The notes beneath the pieces are model-generated. The model did no database searches. It was not told where the DNA came from and was given only the letters and a program-made list of their open reading frames with translations. From Mycoplasmataceae bacterium (lineage in GTDB: Bacteria > Bacillota_I > Bacilli_A > Mycoplasmatales > Mycoplasmoidaceae): DNA of 38,948 bases. A program made the translations under genes and the position numbers. The DNA is taken from the NCBI GenBank assembly GCA_031262935.1, contig JAISGU010000036.1, forward strand, positions 1-38,948. The letters run 5' to 3'. Below are positions 36,238-38,948 of the stretch, piece after piece. The number at the start of each line of letters is the position of its first letter. Within the stretch, counting starts at the first letter, position 1.

Positions 36238-36364
36238 AGAATGGTGATTATATATATGAATTTATAATCGCTCTTTTAAACGAATGTGTCCATTAATTGG
36301 TTAGTGGGACGTCAGAAAGCATAAATATTTTTTAATTTTTTTATAAAAATGGTATACTATTTAC
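36238..36364. other. Intergenic region carrying the cassette's left boundary
   Basis: Contains the promoter of the minus-strand 33-aa ORF, the 27-bp conserved box, about 50 bp of AT-rich sequence starting with the unusually GC-rich GTGGGACGTCAGAAAG, and the promoter of the plus-strand 51-aa ORF. No gene is seen. Confidence 0.5.
36267..36293 (+). repeat. 27-bp conserved box, right copy
   Basis: Matches the box at 351..377 (minus strand) in 25 of 27 bases. It is 72 bp upstream of the 51-aa gene; the left copy is 52 bp upstream of the 48-aa gene. If the transposase belongs to the cassette this may be its left terminus. Confidence 0.6.
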
Positions 36365-36366
36365 AT
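36345..36366 (+). promoter_or_regulatory. Promoter of the right small YWxVTK gene
   Basis: TGGTATACT is an extended -10 (TG-N-TATACT) whose last base is 6 nt before the ATG at 36365. The surrounding AAAAATGGTATACTATTTAC is nearly repeated upstream of the transposase gene. Confidence 0.5.
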
Positions 36367-36520
36367 GCCTAAAAGTGAACAAAGAATAGAATACAACCGT
36401 GATAGCAAAGGTAATTATTGGAAGGTTACTAAGCAGAGTTATACGATGTGAAATATAGTAAAACGTGAGAAAATCAGCAGAGTAGAATGGCAAAAGTATA
36501 ACAAAGGTGACAGACATTAA
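36365..36520 (+). CDS. Small basic protein, YWxVTK family, right copy (51 aa)
   Basis: Not a named family that I know. 51 residues, strongly basic, with three Trp, one of them from TGA. It aligns with the 48-aa product at 153..299: DSKGNYWKVTKQSYTMW against DRHGKYWEVTKESFIKW, then IVKREKISR against ILKRVQIDR. The start is supported by the homologous start of the other copy and by a -10 box 6 nt upstream, with no Shine-Dalgarno. Located 83 bp upstream of the transposase on the same strand; could regulate it or be part of the same mobile unit. Confidence 0.6.
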
Positions 36521-36559
36521 AAATAGTTAAAAAAGTTTAAAATAATTGCTCCACTTTCT

Positions 36560-36585
36560 TAAAAATATGGTATAATATTTTACAT
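36560..36585 (+). promoter_or_regulatory. Promoter of the transposase gene
   Basis: AAAAATATGGTATAATATTT includes an extended -10 (TGGTATAAT, box at 36571-36576). It nearly repeats the promoter at 36345-36366. A Shine-Dalgarno, AAGAGG, follows 7 nt before the transposase ATG. Confidence 0.5.
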
Positions 36586-36603
36586 TTTTTAAGAGGTATT
36601 TTA

Positions 36604-37686
36604 ATGACTATTAATTATTCAACAATTGACAATTTATGCAGACAAGTTGAACTTTTAAACCAAGATGAACTAAGCATATTACTCTCTAAACTCGATAGAA
36701 CTTCAAGAGATAGACTACAAACCGAAATATTTGACTCTTTATCTCAAAACACTAATAACGGTATTGAGTATTGTCCTTATTGCGGTGGTATTCGTATTAA
36801 CAAGAAAGGTAAAGCACACGGTACTCAACGATACATATGTAGAGACTGTAATAAAACATTCACAAGTACTAAGAACTCCATCTTCTATCACTTTAGAAAA
36901 GACTACGAGCCTAAATTTAAAAAGTTTATTGAGTGTATGGTAAATAGACTGACATTGATACGATCTGCTGAAATTAGTGGTATTACTTTGATGTGTAGTT
37001 GAAATTGAAGACACAAGATTATGAATGTAATTGACAAGTTCTTTGAAAACGACCAATTAACAGGACTAATAGAAATGGATGAAACATTCTTCTCTAAATG
37101 TTTTAAAGGTAATCACAAACACTTCCAGTTACCAAGAAAAGCTAGACATCGTGGATTTAGTCATTGAGTATGTGACCCAGCTGGTATTGGTAAACATAAA
37201 GTATGTGTATCTACAAGTGTTGGTAGAAACAAAGGAGTATTAAACCATATTCTAGGTTGTGGTAATCCAAATAGTGAATTAATTGTTAATGCTTACAAGA
37301 ACAAGATTATCAAGACTGAACAAACTAAACTAATCATTGATGGTGCTGGTTGATCATGTTTAGCTGCAAAACAAATGAACATCCAATACAAACAATTGGT
37401 TAAGAAAGGTAAAAATCCTAATGACCACTCACCAGTCGTTAAAGGGAAATACCACTTACAAAATGTTAATAACTATCATTCACAAATTAAAGGACTATTA
37501 AACCAAACTTTCAAGGGTGTGGCAACTAAATATTTAGAACGATATTTAAACTTAGTGAAATGATTAAGAATTAACAACAATGGTTTTAACGTTAGTGTTC
37601 AAGCAATGTTAACAATGTGTGTAACCGTTAGTCGTAACATGATTAATACTCAAATTAGAACTATGAATATTTTAACTTTGAACTAG
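36604..37686 (+). mobile_element. IS1595-family transposase
   Basis: 360-aa transposase, apparently intact. An N-terminal segment leads to a zinc ribbon (CPYCGG...CRDCNKTF, residues 58-83). The DDE-type nuclease core has the first Asp in IEMDETFFSK near 157 and the second in IIDGAGW near 246. The C-terminal block NNYHSQIKGLL...GVATKYLERYL matches the YHSRLK...GVATKYLxNYL block of IS1595-type transposases. Seven or more Trp are TGA-encoded, so it is adapted to this genetic code and not a recent arrival from a standard-code host. No inverted repeat matching the left box was found on the right side. Confidence 0.85.
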
Positions 37687-37695
37687 GAGCAAACT

Positions 37696-37842
37696 ATGAC
37701 TAAACGTAAAATGGAATATCTTGCAACTCATAAAGACATTGAACTTAAAGAAAAATGAAAGTGAACTATTAAACTATCGATCTTGTTAGCTAGAGGAAGT
37801 GATGATCCAATTAGAACACTAAAAATATTGTGGTCGTATTAA
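37696..37842 (+). CDS. Small ORF downstream of the transposase (48 aa)
   Basis: Not recognised. 48 residues starting MTKRKMEYLATHKD, with two TGA-encoded Trp in KWKW and a hydrophobic-basic C-terminal half. A good Shine-Dalgarno (TAGGAG) and a 9-nt gap to the transposase stop suggest co-expression. Its stop overlaps the hsdS stop on the other strand by 4 nt. The start context resembles that of the ORF at positions 11..1 minus. Could be a passenger of the insertion sequence. Confidence 0.5.
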
Positions 37843-38828
37843 ATTAGTAGATTAATTAATTTAGAATGTATCTCGTTTAAGTATTCAATATTTTTACTCA
37901 TCACGTAGTTATTCATAAGTATTGTGTCTATTTTCTTTCCATATTCATTTATCTCGTCTATTGATAAGTTAGGAATTTGTATTGATAAAAAAGAATTGTT
38001 GTTAATACCAATCATTGTTGTACCTGAACTATTCAAATCTTTATTACTCTGAAAATCTTTAGTTTGAACAAGAATGTATAAGTAGTTAATTAAATATTGA
38101 TTTGTTGATGTTAAACCAATAAAACCTGTTGAAAATATTTGTTTGCTTAAAATATCTTTGCTGTAATCTTTAACTAAAATAAATTTTGGTGAATTTGATA
38201 GCTTTGCTAATCATACAGAATTAACTATCGGTTGCATATTGGCTCTAGATGGTCTATCTAATAATGTAATATTAATTCCTTCTTTAACTTGTTGTACTCC
38301 ATCTATACACGATGTATCTATGTATTCCTTGTTATTAACAAAATCATTGATACCTGACTTAATAAAGTCAACATCTTTTAAATTTCTCATAGTTGTAAAA
38401 CTCTTATTTATTATTATTAGTTTTAATAATTTTTTACATAGTTGAAGATTCTTATTAACTGATGATATCAATGTTTCTCTTAACTTTTCTATAGGTTCAA
38501 TAATGTCAATTATTTGTCGTTGAACAAAAATTGGTGGTACATACAATAGTAAATTTGATAATTCATCATTTCTTAAACTTTGTATAGTAGATTTTGCTGA
38601 CATTTTAATTAATCTGTCTTTGACCATATTTAAATAATGTCATAAATATTTTTCTAAAATTTTATCACCGCATTGAAAAATAAAATTTGCATTATTTGAA
38701 TAAAAAGGTGAATTAATTCAATGTAATGTTCCTACAGAACCTGCTCTTGCCATTGTTATATGAGCATTGAATGAATTAGAATTTGTAAAATATCCTATTG
38801 GTTTTGCTCCTCCTGAGTAAACAGGATA
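37839..38828 (-). pseudogene. hsdS: Type I restriction specificity subunit HsdS, 5'-truncated (silent cassette?)
   Basis: HsdS reads the DNA target of type I restriction-modification enzymes. About 330 codons are recognisable. The sequence begins inside the first target-recognition domain (YPVYSGGAKPIGYFTN, then HITMARAGSVGTLHW). Next come the central conserved helices (VPPIFVQRQIIDIIEPIEKL), the second recognition domain, and the final helix region (SIDEINEYGKKIDTIL... SKLINLLI). The N-terminal ~50 residues are missing: the frame continues upstream without similarity, has no ATG, and meets a TAA at 38943-38945. This fits a silent hsdS cassette used for recombination, as in other mollicutes, or simple decay. 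No hsdM or hsdR gene is in the window. Confidence 0.8.
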
Positions 38829-38884
38829 TATATAAGTTAGGATAAATAAGTCGGACCAGTTTTGTGAAAGAAACGAGGTTAGAC

Positions 38885-38948
38885 ATGAAAAGAAAAAGAG
38901 CAGACTATATCACAAGATTAATTTATTCTTGTGAATGAGTTTTTAATA
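38885..38948 (+). CDS. Start of an ORF running off the window (partial)
   Basis: Twenty-one codons are visible, starting MKRKRADYITRLIYSCEW, with a TGA-encoded Trp and a ribosome site GAGG 7 nt upstream. Not identifiable. It faces away from the truncated hsdS and begins about 55 bp beyond the point where hsdS homology ends. Confidence 0.35.

Overview
The window comes from a wall-less bacterium (Mollicutes) that reads UGA as tryptophan. Nearly every gene carries in-frame TGA codons at conserved Trp positions; the first is at 710-712 in parE. Base composition is very AT-rich. The gene set (ParE, Ffh, DnaA/DnaN/GyrBA, RpmH-RnpA-YidC, RsmA, GltX) is that of a Mycoplasma-like genome. Rubredoxin, a flavodiiron protein, AdhE, GldA and DhaK point to an anaerobic or microaerophilic lineage. 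A Malacoplasma-type relative from a gut or protist-associated habitat would fit, but that placement is inference.

Layout. 1-380: left end, with a small gene on the minus strand that is a diverged twin of one at 36.4 kb. 0.6-3.9 kb: parE and ffh (+). 3.9-6.2 kb: recO-coaD-coaX (-) and smpB (+). 6.2-10.8 kb: a same-strand (-) run of an alpha/beta hydrolase, DhaK, rubredoxin, flavodiiron protein and glycerol dehydrogenase. 10.9-16.3 kb: a PAP2-like membrane protein with a coupled lipoprotein (+), AdhE (-), and a GDPD lipoprotein (+). 16.3-23.8 kb: dnaA-dnaN-yaaA-gyrB-gyrA, all (-). 23.85-29.1 kb: rpmH-rnpA-yidC-rsmA-ispE-gltX-yebC, all (+) and tightly overlapping. Genes run away from the dnaA region on both sides, as expected around oriC. 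29.1-35.8 kb: galE (-), glf (+), ptsI (-), dnaG and deoD (+). 35.8-38.95 kb: accessory region with two unknown genes, an IS1595-family transposase with small flanking ORFs, and a 5'-truncated hsdS.

How the genes fit together. GldA oxidises glycerol to dihydroxyacetone and DhaK, with PTS phosphate that would enter through PtsI, turns it into DHAP. AdhE reoxidises NADH by reducing acetyl-CoA to ethanol. Rubredoxin and the flavodiiron protein remove O2. GDPD, the hydrolase and the PAP2-like protein could release glycerol or glycerol phosphate from host lipids. CoaD and CoaX would add steps towards CoA, although CoaX lacks expected catalytic residues. GalE and Glf make UDP-galactofuranose for surface glycans.

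Most unusual: a compact cassette present twice, inverted, at the two ends of the window. It has a conserved 27-bp box, an apparently leaderless ~50-aa basic protein with a YWxVTK motif, and a second promoter that nearly repeats the first, ahead of the next gene. Many transcription-unit-leading genes also have a TATAAT-type -10 box only 6-10 nt before the ATG, suggesting widespread leaderless translation.
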